From Nocardia huaxiensis (GTDB lineage: Bacteria > Actinomycetota > Actinomycetes > Mycobacteriales > Mycobacteriaceae), in contig NZ_CP059399.1 in the NCBI RefSeq assembly GCF_013744875.1, forward strand, positions 2,914,001 through 2,978,000: DNA of 64,000 nucleotides. Reading direction: 5' to 3'. The translations under genes were made by a program, and so were the position numbers. A model generated the notes under the pieces. It ran no database searches. It worked only from the letters and a program-made list of their open reading frames with translations, and was not told the origin of the DNA. Of the stretch, positions 8,417 through 17,166 are shown in pieces (position 1 is the first letter of the stretch; every line of letters begins with the position of its first letter).

Positions 8417-9892
8417 CTAGGCGGCCGAAGTGTGACTGCGGCGGGCAGCCAGGCCCACCAGCGCATCCACCACCAGGAAGCCGAGCAGCGGAATGCCGAT
8501 CATCGGCACGTACCAGCTCACGAACAACGCGGCCGCGGCGAACGGCACCAGCACCGCGATCGGCGTCTGCCGCAGCGCGCCGCGGCGCGGGGCCCGGCCC
8601 GCGGACAGCTTCGACTCCTTGGTCGGCCGGCGCCGCCACCACATGAGGTAGCCGCGCACGATCACCGTGATCAGCCCGATCATGATGGCCAGCAGCAGCA
8701 ACTGGTTCAGCAGCCCGAACATCAGGCCCATATGGAACTGGATGCCCCAGTTGGTGAGTTTGGCCATGAGCGGCCAATCCGAGTACCGCAGGATATCGGT
8801 GACATTGCCCGTGGACCCTTCCACCGCAATGGAATCCAGCGTCAGCACACCCGGGCGGCGCAGCTCCTTCGCGGTGAAGGCGGTGCCGTCCTTGGCCGGA
8901 ATGCTGATCTCGAGCGGACCCTCCAGGCCGTTGGCGCGCGCGACTCCGTACACGGTGTCCACGAGTGCGGCCTTGTTCGGCGAGGGCGCGTCCGTCGGCG
9001 CCTTGCCGTGATCGGCGTGGTCACCGCCCGGGGGCATGGCGGGCATGGTCGAGCCCGGCAGCTTGGCGCTGACCGCCGGGGTCTTCCAGTTCATGGCCGC
9101 GCGCAGGTCCGCGACATTCTCACCGGCGTACTTCGACCAGGTCATGCCGGTGACCGACAGCAGCAGGATCACCGGCAGGATCCAGATGCCGACCGCCGCA
9201 TGCCAGTTCAGCGTGCGAGCGCGCGGCTTGGACCGATCCGGCCGCAGCAGCCAGCCCGCCGAACGCTTCTCGCGGCGCGCCCGCACCCGGCGGTACCAGA
9301 GCACCAGCCCGGCCAGCGCCACCAGCCACATCCAGGACGCGGCGATCTCGCTGTAGTAGCGACCGACGTCGCCCAGGTGCAGATCCTTGTGCAGCTTGTC
9401 GATCCAGGTGCGGGTGGGCAGCGCGCCCGAACTGCCGTAGACGACGCTCTCGCCGACCGGCTGCGCGGTGACGGGATCGACGAACACGGCCCGCCGCTCG
9501 GAGGCCCCGAGCGTCGGATCGTTGAAGATGACCCGGGTGGTGTCGCCCTGGTTCTGGGCCGGGGCGACCGCGCCGAGCGGCAGATCCGGCCGCAGTGCCG
9601 TGGCGGCGGCCACCTGCTCGGTCAGCGGCTTGGCCGGACCGGTCGAATCGGTGTGCAGCAGTCCGCGATCCACGACGGACTCGAGCGTGGGGGAGATCGC
9701 GTACAGCGCACCGGTGACGGCCGCGATCAGAATGAACGGTGCGATGAAAAGGCCTGCGTAGAAGTGCAGTCGCAGCATGAGCGCCTGGAAGGCGTTGCCC
9801 GCACCGCGTTTGCTCGACTGTTCTCTGGTTCGGGCAGGGGAGGGCGGCGGTGCCGAATCAAGCTGTTCGACACCGCTTTCTGTGATGGTCAC
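8417..9892 (-). CDS. PepSY-associated membrane protein (COG3182 type)
   Basis: A 491-residue membrane protein of the PepSY-TM, iron-regulated type. A basic N terminus leads into helix 1 (LHFYAGLFIAPFILIAAVTGALYAI). A long extracytoplasmic part follows, then a second helix (SWMWLVALAGLVLWYR), the motif NWHAAVGIWILPVILLLSVTGMTWS, another loop containing a His-rich patch (GGDHADHGK), and helices near the C terminus (IQFHMGLMFGLLNQ; GYLMWWRRRP). The paired His residues in the helices are as in relatives thought to handle iron or haem. The start is GTG. The upstream gene on the same strand encodes a membrane protein with five consecutive His residues, which points to metal handling. Confidence 0.85.
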   Translation of the reverse strand: MTITESGVEQLDSAPPPSPARTREQSSKRGAGNAFQALMLRLHFYAGLFIAPFILIAAVTGALYAISPTLESVVDRGLLHTDSTGPAKPLTEQVAAATALRPDLPLGAVAPAQNQGDTTRVIFNDPTLGASERRAVFVDPVTAQPVGESVVYGSSGALPTRTWIDKLHKDLHLGDVGRYYSEIAASWMWLVALAGLVLWYRRVRARREKRSAGWLLRPDRSKPRARTLNWHAAVGIWILPVILLLSVTGMTWSKYAGENVADLRAAMNWKTPAVSAKLPGSTMPAMPPGGDHADHGKAPTDAPSPNKAALVDTVYGVARANGLEGPLEISIPAKDGTAFTAKELRRPGVLTLDSIAVEGSTGNVTDILRYSDWPLMAKLTNWGIQFHMGLMFGLLNQLLLLAIMIGLITVIVRGYLMWWRRRPTKESKLSAGRAPRRGALRQTPIAVLVPFAAAALFVSWYVPMIGIPLLGFLVVDALVGLAARRSHTSAA

Positions 9893-10048
9893 AAGCGGTC
9901 TTTCCGTGTGTTCGAGGAACCCCGGCGCCGTGGCCGCTGATCAGGGCGTGCCGCGGTAGAGGTGTGCGGCACGGTCGATCAGCATCGGTTGCCGATACGG
10001 CGAAATCACACGAACGAGCTGGTCCGTGTGCCCGGGTGCAGGATGAAG

Positions 10049-10624
10049 TCAGACTCGAACGAGCGCGGGCGGACCGCGCGTGCGGAATGCGTCGGCCGCG
10101 AGGACGCGCAGCACGACCCGATCGCGATGACCGATCGGAAGTGCCGCCGGACCCGCGGGAACGGGCAGCGCCAGGGGAATCGGCAGCACCCACGACAGCA
10201 CGGTGGTGACGATCCGATACGCGGCTTCCGCGCCGACGATCACCACGGCCGCGAAGACCGCCGCCACGGTGTGCGCGGCCAGCATGGCCGGACTCCACAT
10301 CCCGGCGGAATGATGATGGTGGTGGCTCTGCCCCGGCGATCCCCACATCATGCTGACGTGCCCGAGCAGCTGCCCGCCCACCAGCGCGGCGACCAGGCCG
10401 AGCCAGGTGGTGCGTAGCGCGTTCACCCCCGAGACCAGCGCGCCCACCGCCGCCGACACCGCGATGAGCAGCGTCAGCGGCCCGGATTCCGGTGGCGCCG
10501 CCCCGGAAATCCAGCCGTGCGCCGCGACCGCGAGCGCCCCGGAAACGAGTCCGGCCGCCCCACCACGCAATACCGCAGCATCACTGCGAACATGCGCCGA
10601 GGGTCGGCCGGACTCGAAACTCAC
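10049..10624 (-). CDS. Membrane protein with poly-His loop
   Basis: A 191-residue protein with about four or five hydrophobic segments (GGAAGLVSGALAVAAHGWI; LTLLIAVSAAVGALVSGV; WLGLVAALVGGQLLGHVSM; MLAAHTVAAVFAAVVIVGA). Between helices 3 and 4 is a loop GSPGQSHHHHHSAGMW with five His, plus nearby Met and His residues, a likely site for copper or another soft metal. The GTG start is the complement of 10622-10624. It is followed after 156 bases by the PepSY protein on the same strand. Similar small membrane proteins are common in actinobacteria near PepSY or copper genes, but no function is established. The 207 bases upstream hold no gene. Confidence 0.7.
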   Translation of the reverse strand: MSFESGRPSAHVRSDAAVLRGGAAGLVSGALAVAAHGWISGAAPPESGPLTLLIAVSAAVGALVSGVNALRTTWLGLVAALVGGQLLGHVSMMWGSPGQSHHHHHSAGMWSPAMLAAHTVAAVFAAVVIVGAEAAYRIVTTVLSWVLPIPLALPVPAGPAALPIGHRDRVVLRVLAADAFRTRGPPALVRV

Positions 10625-10776
10625 CGCCTGATGATAACGGAGCGTACGGGCTGGTTTCCGGGCCGCATGCGTCGATCCGGATGAACGCCCGTGCGGGATC
10701 CACCGTTGCGGCGACGGACCCGATCGCTCATCGGCTCCGCTCCGGTCAGGCGCGCCAGCCGCCGCACCGAACGAGA

Positions 10777-10811
10777 AAGCCTCCGGCGCGCACGCGGCAC
10801 ACCGGAGGCTT
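10777..10811 (-). terminator. Terminator of the first acyl-CoA synthetase gene
   Basis: Inverted repeat AAGCCTCCGG ... CCGGAGGCTT with a 15-base loop, 21 bases beyond the stop of the leftward gene. Confidence 0.65.
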
Positions 10812-10831
10812 CGTGGCTGTGGCAGCCCGAA

Positions 10832-12493
10832 TTACTCTGCGGGAACTTCCATTTCGATGAGCGGCTTGCGCAGCAGCTTGCCGGTGGCGTTGCGGGGCAG
10901 CTCGTCGAGGAAGATCACCTCGCGCGGGACCTTGTAGCGGGCCAGGTTCTCCTTGACGTAGTCCTTGAGTTCCTGGACGTCGCGCTTGGAGTCCGGGCCC
11001 GGAACGACGATGGCGCGCAGGCGCTTTCCGAAGTCGCGGTCGTCGACGCCGACCACGGCGGCCTCGAGCACGTCGGGGCGGTTGGACAGCAGGTTCTCGA
11101 CCTCCTGCGGGAAGACGTTCTCGCCGCCGGAGACGATCATGTCGTCGTCGCGGCCGTCGATGAACAGCAGCCCGTCGTTGTCGAAGTGGCCGACGTCGCC
11201 GGAGGACATGAGCCCGTCCACATACTCCTTGGTGCGACCGTCGGTGTACTGCTTGAACGAGTGCCCGTTCTCGATGAAGATCGTGCCGGTCACGTTCGGC
11301 GCGGTGATGCGCTTGCGGTTCTCGTCGTAGAGCGCGATGCGGATGCCGACCGGCGGCTTGCCCGCGGTGGTCGGGGCCTTGCGCAGTTCGGCCGGCTGGG
11401 CGACGGTCATGACCGCGCACTCGGTGGAGCCGTACACGTTGTAGAGGCTGTCACCGAAGTAGTCGAGGGTGCGGGTGACCACGTCCGGCGGGATGGCCGA
11501 ACCGGCGGCGAACAGCACGCGCAGGGTTTCGCTGGGCTTGTACTTCGCCAGAATCTCCGGCGGCAGGTCGAGGATGCGCTGCAGCATGGTGGGCACGACG
11601 ACCAGGCCCTGCGCCCGATACTTCTGGATGTTCTGCAGGGTCAGTTCCGGGTCGAATCGCCGCTGCTGGAACACGACTCGGTTGCCGAGCGCGATGGCGA
11701 TGGTGAACTGCGACAGGCCGGTGGCGTGGAAGATCGGCGCGGCCATGACGACGGTGCTGTTGCGCGGCAACGGAATCCGGTCCAGGAACTGCGCGGTAAT
11801 GAACGGGCTCACCTTGTCGCGCGGCGCGCCCTTCGGGGTGCCGGTGGTGCCGCTGGTGAGGATGACCATGCCGCCCGGCTTCTCCGGCGGGGCCAGCGGC
11901 GCGATGGACTGCCCGGCCGCCACCGAGTCGATGGTCGGAATCGACGGGTCGGCATTGTCCTTGGCGTCGACCCAGGTCAGGATGCGCGGGATCTCGGCGG
12001 GGATGGCGCTCATGAGGTCGAAGAACTCGCTGTCGTGCAGCACCGCCTTGACCTTCTCGCGGGCGGCCACGTCGGCGAACTGCGGCTTGGCGAAGCCGGT
12101 GTTCATCAGCACCGCGCGCACGCCCAGCTTGCCGGCGGCGACCAGGCTCAGCACCATGCCGCGATGGTCGCGGGCCAGCACGCCGATCACATCGCCGGGG
12201 CCCAGGCCCTGCGCGGCGAGTCCGCGCGCGAAGGCGGTGGACTGCTGATCGATCTGCTCGAAGGTGAGCTCACCGGCCTCGTCCACGATGGCCGCCGCCT
12301 TGGGGCTGGTCTTGGCGGCGTGCGCCATGGCGCCCGCGAAGGGGCCGAACTTCAGCACGTTCACGGCCGAACGGACCGCGTGGTCGGGCCGCAGCGGGTT
12401 GAACAGTCCCCCTCGGACCATGGCATTGACGCTCAGCGCGGCATCGCTCGCCTTGCGTAGAACCGTGCCTGCCTGTGGAAGGGCAAGTGACAT
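10832..12493 (-). CDS. Fatty-acyl-CoA synthetase (FadD family), copy 1
   Basis: A 553-residue ANL-superfamily adenylating enzyme that should activate a carboxylic acid to its CoA thioester through an acyl-AMP. The P-loop is ILTSGTTGTPKGAPR. The acyl/AMP motif is YGSTECAV, the hinge region is DGLLFIDGRDDDMIVSGGEN, and the catalytic lysine lies in NATGKLLRKPL near the C terminus. It has a short extra N-terminal segment (RGGLFNPLRPDHAVRSAVNV) like the membrane-associated FadD proteins of mycobacteria. The start has AAGG about 10 bases upstream. Its neighbour upstream is a paralogue of exactly the same length, so this is a tandem duplication. Substrate chain length cannot be told. Confidence 0.9.
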   Translation of the reverse strand: MSLALPQAGTVLRKASDAALSVNAMVRGGLFNPLRPDHAVRSAVNVLKFGPFAGAMAHAAKTSPKAAAIVDEAGELTFEQIDQQSTAFARGLAAQGLGPGDVIGVLARDHRGMVLSLVAAGKLGVRAVLMNTGFAKPQFADVAAREKVKAVLHDSEFFDLMSAIPAEIPRILTWVDAKDNADPSIPTIDSVAAGQSIAPLAPPEKPGGMVILTSGTTGTPKGAPRDKVSPFITAQFLDRIPLPRNSTVVMAAPIFHATGLSQFTIAIALGNRVVFQQRRFDPELTLQNIQKYRAQGLVVVPTMLQRILDLPPEILAKYKPSETLRVLFAAGSAIPPDVVTRTLDYFGDSLYNVYGSTECAVMTVAQPAELRKAPTTAGKPPVGIRIALYDENRKRITAPNVTGTIFIENGHSFKQYTDGRTKEYVDGLMSSGDVGHFDNDGLLFIDGRDDDMIVSGGENVFPQEVENLLSNRPDVLEAAVVGVDDRDFGKRLRAIVVPGPDSKRDVQELKDYVKENLARYKVPREVIFLDELPRNATGKLLRKPLIEMEVPAE

Positions 12494-12717
12494 GGGTACA
12501 ACCTTCCGCGATCCCCTGCCGGACGAGTCGGCTGACGGACCGCAACCTCGAGATCCAGTGCGGTGCTAACACTAGCAAGCACCGCGCCGAACAGTGTGGC
12601 CGAGGTCTCTGTAACCTGCGGTTTCGAATACATCGCGCAGGTCGTGGCGCGCGTGACAGGCCGATAGGGGGTCCGATCCGCCGGATAGGGGGCGCGGCCC
12701 GGTGGTTTCGCTGAGCG

Positions 12718-14379
12718 CTAGCTGCCGGCGGCGGGAGCCTCGAACTCGACCAGCACCCGGCGCAGCAACTTCCCGGTGGCATTGCGGGGCAGCTCATCCA
12801 GGAAGAACACATCGCGCGGCACCTTGTAGCGGGCCAGATTGTTCTTCACGAACAGCTTGATCTCGTCCGGATCCGGCTTCTCGCCGGGCTCGGCGACGAT
12901 GAAGGCGCGCAGGCGTTTCCCGAACTCCGTATCGTCCACGCCGACCACCGCGGCATCGAAGACGTCGGTGCGCTCCAGCAGCAGATTCTCCACCTCCTGC
13001 GGGAAGACGTTCTCGCCGCCGGAGACGATCATGTCGTCGTCGCGGCCGTCCACGAAAAGCAGTCCGCTGTCATCGAAATGGCCGACATCGCCGGAGGACA
13101 TGTAGCCGTCGATGATCTGCTTGTGCCGGCCGTCGGTGTAGCCCTTGAACGGTGCGCCCGAGCGGATGAAGATGCGACCGGTGACATTCTTGGCGCGAAT
13201 GCGCTTGCCGTCGTCGTCGAACAGCGCCACCTCGCAGGTGATGGGGGAGCGGCCCGCCGTGCCGGGCGCGACGGCCAGATCCTCCGGCCGAGCCACCGTG
13301 GCCACCGCGCATTCGGTGGAGCCGTACAGGTTGTAGAGCACATTGCCGAACACCTCGGCGGTGCGGATGCTCAACTCCGGTGAGAGCGCCGAACCCGCGA
13401 TGACAATGCCCTTCAGCGAAGAGGTGTCGTACTTTTCGCGGATCTTCGGATCCAGTTCGACCATGCGGTGCAGCATGGTCGGCACCGCGACCAGCATGTC
13501 CACCTTGTGCTCGGCGATCAGCCGCAGCGTCTGTTCGGCGTCGAAGCGCCGCGCCACCACCGTCTTGTTGCCCAGCGCCACGCCGACCAGCCAGGTGCCC
13601 AGCCCGGTGCTGTGGAAGATGGGGGAGACGATGAGCATGGTGCCCTGGCGCGGGAAGTCGATGCGGTCGATCATCTGCACCGTGGCCAGCGGGGTAACCT
13701 TGTCGCGCGGCGCGCCCTTGGGCAGGCCGGTGGTGCCGCTGGTGAGGATGATGAAGCCGCCCGGCTTCTTGGGCGCGGGCAGCGGCTCGCGGTTGTTGGC
13801 CGCCACCAGGGCATCGAGAGTTGTTGCGTTGGCGGGCAATTCGGTGCCCGCGTCGACCCAGGTGAGCACCCGCGGGAGGTCCGCCGGGAGGGCGTCGAGC
13901 AGTCCGAGGAATTCGCTGTCGTGCAGCACCGCCTTCACGTTCTCCCGCGTGCACACCTCCGCGAACTGCGGTTTGGCGAAGCCGGTGTTCATGAGGGCCA
14001 GACGCGCACCGAGCTTGCCCGCCGCCGCCATGGACAGCAGCAGTCCGCGATGGTCGCGCGCCAGGATGGCGATCACCATGCCCGGCTTGATGCCCATGCG
14101 CTGTAGTCCGCGCGCGATGGCATTGGACCGCTCGTCGAGTTCCCGATAGCTGAGCTCACCGGCCTCGTCCGCCAGCCCGATCGCATCCGGCCAGATCCGG
14201 GCCGCGTGCCGCACCATGGTCGCCTGCGGGCCGTACACCCGCGAATCCAGTGCGGTGCGCACGGTTTCGAGCGGCTCCTTCGGATCGCTCACCCCCTGCT
14301 CCCGCAACCGCTTCAGCCCCTTGAGGGCCTCCACGGTGTGCGTCATTCGCTGCTGCGCCGAATGCAGAACCGAGGCCAT
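12718..14379 (-). CDS. Fatty-acyl-CoA synthetase (FadD family), copy 2
   Basis: Paralogue of the downstream gene, with the same landmarks: LTSGTTGLPKGAPR P-loop, YGSTECAV, GRDDDMIVSGGENVFPQEV and NATGKLLRRVL. I chose the ATG at the complement of 14377-14379 because GGAGGTGG lies just upstream and because this gives 553 residues, identical to the paralogue. The earlier in-frame ATG (MEVGAM...) lies inside that ribosome site. Residues such as ARDHRGLLLSMAAAGKLG and MNTGFAKPQFAEV are shared with copy 1, while the N-terminal ~70 residues differ, so the copies may differ in localisation or partner. The 224 bases between the copies may hold a promoter for copy 1. Confidence 0.9.
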   Translation of the reverse strand: MASVLHSAQQRMTHTVEALKGLKRLREQGVSDPKEPLETVRTALDSRVYGPQATMVRHAARIWPDAIGLADEAGELSYRELDERSNAIARGLQRMGIKPGMVIAILARDHRGLLLSMAAAGKLGARLALMNTGFAKPQFAEVCTRENVKAVLHDSEFLGLLDALPADLPRVLTWVDAGTELPANATTLDALVAANNREPLPAPKKPGGFIILTSGTTGLPKGAPRDKVTPLATVQMIDRIDFPRQGTMLIVSPIFHSTGLGTWLVGVALGNKTVVARRFDAEQTLRLIAEHKVDMLVAVPTMLHRMVELDPKIREKYDTSSLKGIVIAGSALSPELSIRTAEVFGNVLYNLYGSTECAVATVARPEDLAVAPGTAGRSPITCEVALFDDDGKRIRAKNVTGRIFIRSGAPFKGYTDGRHKQIIDGYMSSGDVGHFDDSGLLFVDGRDDDMIVSGGENVFPQEVENLLLERTDVFDAAVVGVDDTEFGKRLRAFIVAEPGEKPDPDEIKLFVKNNLARYKVPRDVFFLDELPRNATGKLLRRVLVEFEAPAAGS

Positions 14380-14502
14380 CGCGCCCACCTCCATTGACGT
14401 GCTGTTTTCGCCCGCCGCGGCGACGGGTTGTCGCCACGGTAGCAGTGGAGTGTGACCGTCGTTACACAAATTCGGTCAGAACGGACACGGTTTGGTCTGT
14501 GC

Positions 14503-15348
14503 TCAGTCGGCGACCGGATCCAGTCCGGTATTCAGGCCGAGCTCGGCGGTGGCGTCGAGATCCGCGGCGACGGCGGCCAGCTTGCCGCGGATCGCCTGCA
14601 CCGCATCCGGGCCCAGGGCCAGGCGCAGCGGCGGATTCGGTTGTCCCACAGTGGTGATCACCGCGGCGGCGGCCTTGGCCGGATCGCCCTCCTGCTGCTG
14701 ATCCGAGGCGGGCAGGCCGTCGCGAATCGCGCCCACGGTGTCGGTGTAGTCGGCGATGCCGGTGCTGATGGTCAGCGCCGCGGGCTTGGCGAAACTGGTG
14801 CGGAACGCGCCCGGCTCCACGATCAGCACCTGGATGCCGAGCGGATTCACCTCCGCCGCAAGGGCTTCGCTGGCCAACTCGAGCGCACCCTTCGCCGCGG
14901 AGTAGATGCCGACCCCCGCGAAGGACATGAACCCGCCCATGCTGCTCACCTGCACGATCGCGCCACTGCGGCGTTCGCGCATCTGCGGCAGCACCAGCTG
15001 GGTCAGCCGCAGCGGACCGTGGAACATGACCTCCATGGCATCGCGCAGGTCGGCCTCGGCGGTCTCCTCGATCGCGCCGACGATCCCGTAGCCCGCATTG
15101 TTCACCAGCACATCGATGCGCCCGGCCTCCTTCACCGCGCGCTCGGCGGCCTGCGCGTCCCGCACGTCCAGGGCCACCACGGTCACCCGATCCGGATGCG
15201 CGGCAACCACATCCGCCATGCTTTCCGGACGCCGTACGGCCGCGATCACGTGGTCCCCGGCCTCCAGCGCCGCCTGGGTGAAGGCCGCACCGAATCCGCT
15301 GTTGGCTCCGGTGATCAGCCAGCGGCGCGGGGTGGTCTGTGCACTCAT
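14503..15348 (-). CDS. Short-chain dehydrogenase/reductase (classical SDR)
   Basis: A 281-residue NAD(P)-dependent oxidoreductase. The cofactor loop is TGANSGFGAAF, the structural motif is NNAGYG, the catalytic Ser is in VQVSSMGG and the catalytic pair YSAAK is intact. The region after the catalytic site (EPGAFRTSFAKPA) matches SDRs of broad carbonyl or alcohol specificity. The start (complement of 15346-15348) has GAAGGA seven bases upstream; longer in-frame extensions run into the divergent LuxR gene. Its 105-base gap to that regulator makes regulation by it plausible. Confidence 0.88.
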   Translation of the reverse strand: MSAQTTPRRWLITGANSGFGAAFTQAALEAGDHVIAAVRRPESMADVVAAHPDRVTVVALDVRDAQAAERAVKEAGRIDVLVNNAGYGIVGAIEETAEADLRDAMEVMFHGPLRLTQLVLPQMRERRSGAIVQVSSMGGFMSFAGVGIYSAAKGALELASEALAAEVNPLGIQVLIVEPGAFRTSFAKPAALTISTGIADYTDTVGAIRDGLPASDQQQEGDPAKAAAAVITTVGQPNPPLRLALGPDAVQAIRGKLAAVAADLDATAELGLNTGLDPVAD

Positions 15349-15453
15349 GGTCGATCCTTCGCTCGAGTCCCGGGCGGCTTGCCCGAGGTCCTGCGAACAA
15401 CAGTGCCCTCCGCCCTGCTCGCCCGGTATGGCCCAAAGGTGGAAAATCGATCC

Positions 15454-16239
15454 GTGACTGGAGCTTTGAGCGATCCCGTTCGCCGTCCGCGCCCGCTGCC
15501 GGAGGGCGAGCCGCTGTCCGCCGAGGACCACCGGCGCGTGCTGGGCGTCCTCGAATCCGTCGACCGGGCAAGCGATCTCCCGGAATTCCGGGAACGCCTG
15601 ATCCATGCCCTGCGCACCTGGTTCGGCTTCACCGGAGTAGCTGTGCGACACGGTAGTTCACTGCCCGAAGCCCTCCGCGAGGGCTGCGGTGTGCTCGGCG
15701 GTTACACCCCCGAGTTCCTGACGGAATACGAAGAGCGCTGGGTGAACTCGGACCCCCTGCGCAGCGAGCACACCGCGAACCTGCTCATATCCCGCGGCGT
15801 CGCCCGCCTCAGCGACATCGCCCCCGACTCGACCTTCCTGCGTGACTTCCTGCGCCCCAACGGAATCACCGACAAGGCCGTCATGGTGGTGGACGCGGGC
15901 CCGGCCGGTGTGGTGTTCGTCGGCATGGCGGTCTGCGACGCCCCTCGCGTCCCCGAACGCGACCTGGCCGTCCTGCACACCCTGCGCCGACACCTCACCC
16001 CACTGGCCACCGAGCAGCTCTCCCGAGACCACGACCGCCGCGCCATCGGCGCGAATTGGCAACTCACACCGCGAGAATGGGACGTCGCCGACCTGGCGGC
16101 CCAGGGCCTCACCAACCGCCAGATCGCCGAACGCCTCTTCATCGGCGTCGACACCGTCAAGAAACACCTGACCCGAGTCCTCGCCGAAACCTCCTGCACC
16201 TCCCGCACCCAACTGGCCCTGCGTTTCGCCGCCGCGTGA
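15454..16239 (+). CDS. LuxR-type helix-turn-helix transcriptional regulator
   Basis: A 261-residue regulator. The C-terminal ~60 residues are a clear LuxR/FixJ-type HTH (LTPREWDVADLAAQGLTNRQ, then IAERLFIGVDTVKKHL, then RVLAETSCTSRTQLAL). The N-terminal ~180 residues look like a GAF- or autoinducer-like sensory domain (LRTWFGFTGVAVRHGSSLPE; KAVMVVDAGPAGVVFVGMAV), but lack features that would identify a ligand. The GTG at 15454 is the likely start; a GTG 15 bases earlier in frame is an alternative. It is transcribed divergently from the SDR gene and may control it. Confidence 0.85.
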   Translation: MTGALSDPVRRPRPLPEGEPLSAEDHRRVLGVLESVDRASDLPEFRERLIHALRTWFGFTGVAVRHGSSLPEALREGCGVLGGYTPEFLTEYEERWVNSDPLRSEHTANLLISRGVARLSDIAPDSTFLRDFLRPNGITDKAVMVVDAGPAGVVFVGMAVCDAPRVPERDLAVLHTLRRHLTPLATEQLSRDHDRRAIGANWQLTPREWDVADLAAQGLTNRQIAERLFIGVDTVKKHLTRVLAETSCTSRTQLALRFAAA

Positions 16240-16264
16240 CCGGTCCGCGCCGCAGAATCGGTGA

Positions 16265-17077
16265 ATGACAGAGCAATTCGACTTCTCCGGTCGCACGGTC
16301 TTCGTGGCGGGCGGTACCAGCGGGATCAATTTGGGTGTGGCGCAGGCCTTCGCTCGTGAGGGTGCGGCGGTGGCGGTACTGTCCCGCAGTCCCGTCAAGG
16401 TCGAGGCGGCCGTTGCCACTCTCGCCGAATACCGGGTGCCCGCAGTGGGTTTCGCCGCAGATGTGCGGGAGTACGACGCGGTTGCAGAGGCCATGTCGGC
16501 TGCCAGTGATCAGTTGGGCGAGTTCGACGTCCTGGTCTCCGGTGCGGCGGGAAACTTTCCCGCCACTGCGCGGGACATGTCCGCGCGCGCTTTCGCCGCC
16601 GTCGTCGATATCGACCTGAAAGGCACCTTTCACGTTTTGCGTGCGGCCTATGAGCACCTTCGTAAGCCGGGCGCGACCGTCATCAATATCTCCGCGCCCC
16701 AATCCAGCATCGCCATGGAACTTCAGGCTCATGCCTGTGCGGCGAAGGCCGGCGTCGACATGGTGACTCGTGTCTGCGCTCTGGAGTGGGGTCCCGTCGG
16801 CATCCGCGTGAATGCCATTGCCCCCGGCCCGATATCCGGCACCGAGGGCATGGCCCGCCTGGCTCCCACCCCTGAACTCGAGAGTCTCGTCACCGACTCC
16901 GTGCCGCTGGGCCGTTACGGTGTCGCGCAGGAGATCGCCGACTGCTGTCTGTGGCTGGCATCGCCTATGGCCTCCTATGTCACCGGCGCGGTGATCCCTG
17001 TCGACGGCGGCTGGTCCCTGGGTGGCGCATCTCAGCTGTTCACCGGCATGCGAAAGCTCTTCTCCGGCAATCCGTGA
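16265..17077 (+). CDS. SDR family reductase, 2,4-dienoyl-CoA reductase-like
   Basis: A 270-residue SDR. The cofactor motif is AGGTSGINLGVAQAF. The usual Tyr of YxxxK is absent: the segment reads NISAPQSSIAMELQAHACAAKAGVDMVTR, which matches the 2,4-dienoyl-CoA reductase (DECR) branch in which Lys is kept and His/Ala precede it. ALEWGPVGIRVNAIAPGPI and PVDGGWSLGG are typical of the same branch. DECR enzymes remove double bonds from unsaturated acyl-CoAs during beta-oxidation, which suits the acyl-CoA synthetases nearby. It lies 25 bases downstream of the LuxR gene on the same strand. Confidence 0.85.
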   Translation: MTEQFDFSGRTVFVAGGTSGINLGVAQAFAREGAAVAVLSRSPVKVEAAVATLAEYRVPAVGFAADVREYDAVAEAMSAASDQLGEFDVLVSGAAGNFPATARDMSARAFAAVVDIDLKGTFHVLRAAYEHLRKPGATVINISAPQSSIAMELQAHACAAKAGVDMVTRVCALEWGPVGIRVNAIAPGPISGTEGMARLAPTPELESLVTDSVPLGRYGVAQEIADCCLWLASPMASYVTGAVIPVDGGWSLGGASQLFTGMRKLFSGNP

Positions 17078-17166
17078 CCGCCGCCACCGCGCGGTGAGTT
17101 CGCCTGGAGTTTGCTTGCGCATAATGGCCGTCGCAGACACTCGTATGAGGACCGGACCCGCACACC

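Noticed and set aside
10691..12460. A 589-codon open frame opposite the first acyl-CoA synthetase
   Set aside because: It lies wholly antisense to a gene with clear adenylation motifs, starts and stops without ribosome sites, and its translation is low-complexity Arg/Gly/Asp/Val. It is a GC-bias shadow.
10832..17077. A secondary-metabolite gene cluster, because of two acyl-CoA synthetases, two SDRs and a LuxR regulator
   Set aside because: There is no PKS, NRPS, terpene or other scaffold enzyme within reach. Fatty-acid metabolism explains the genes better.
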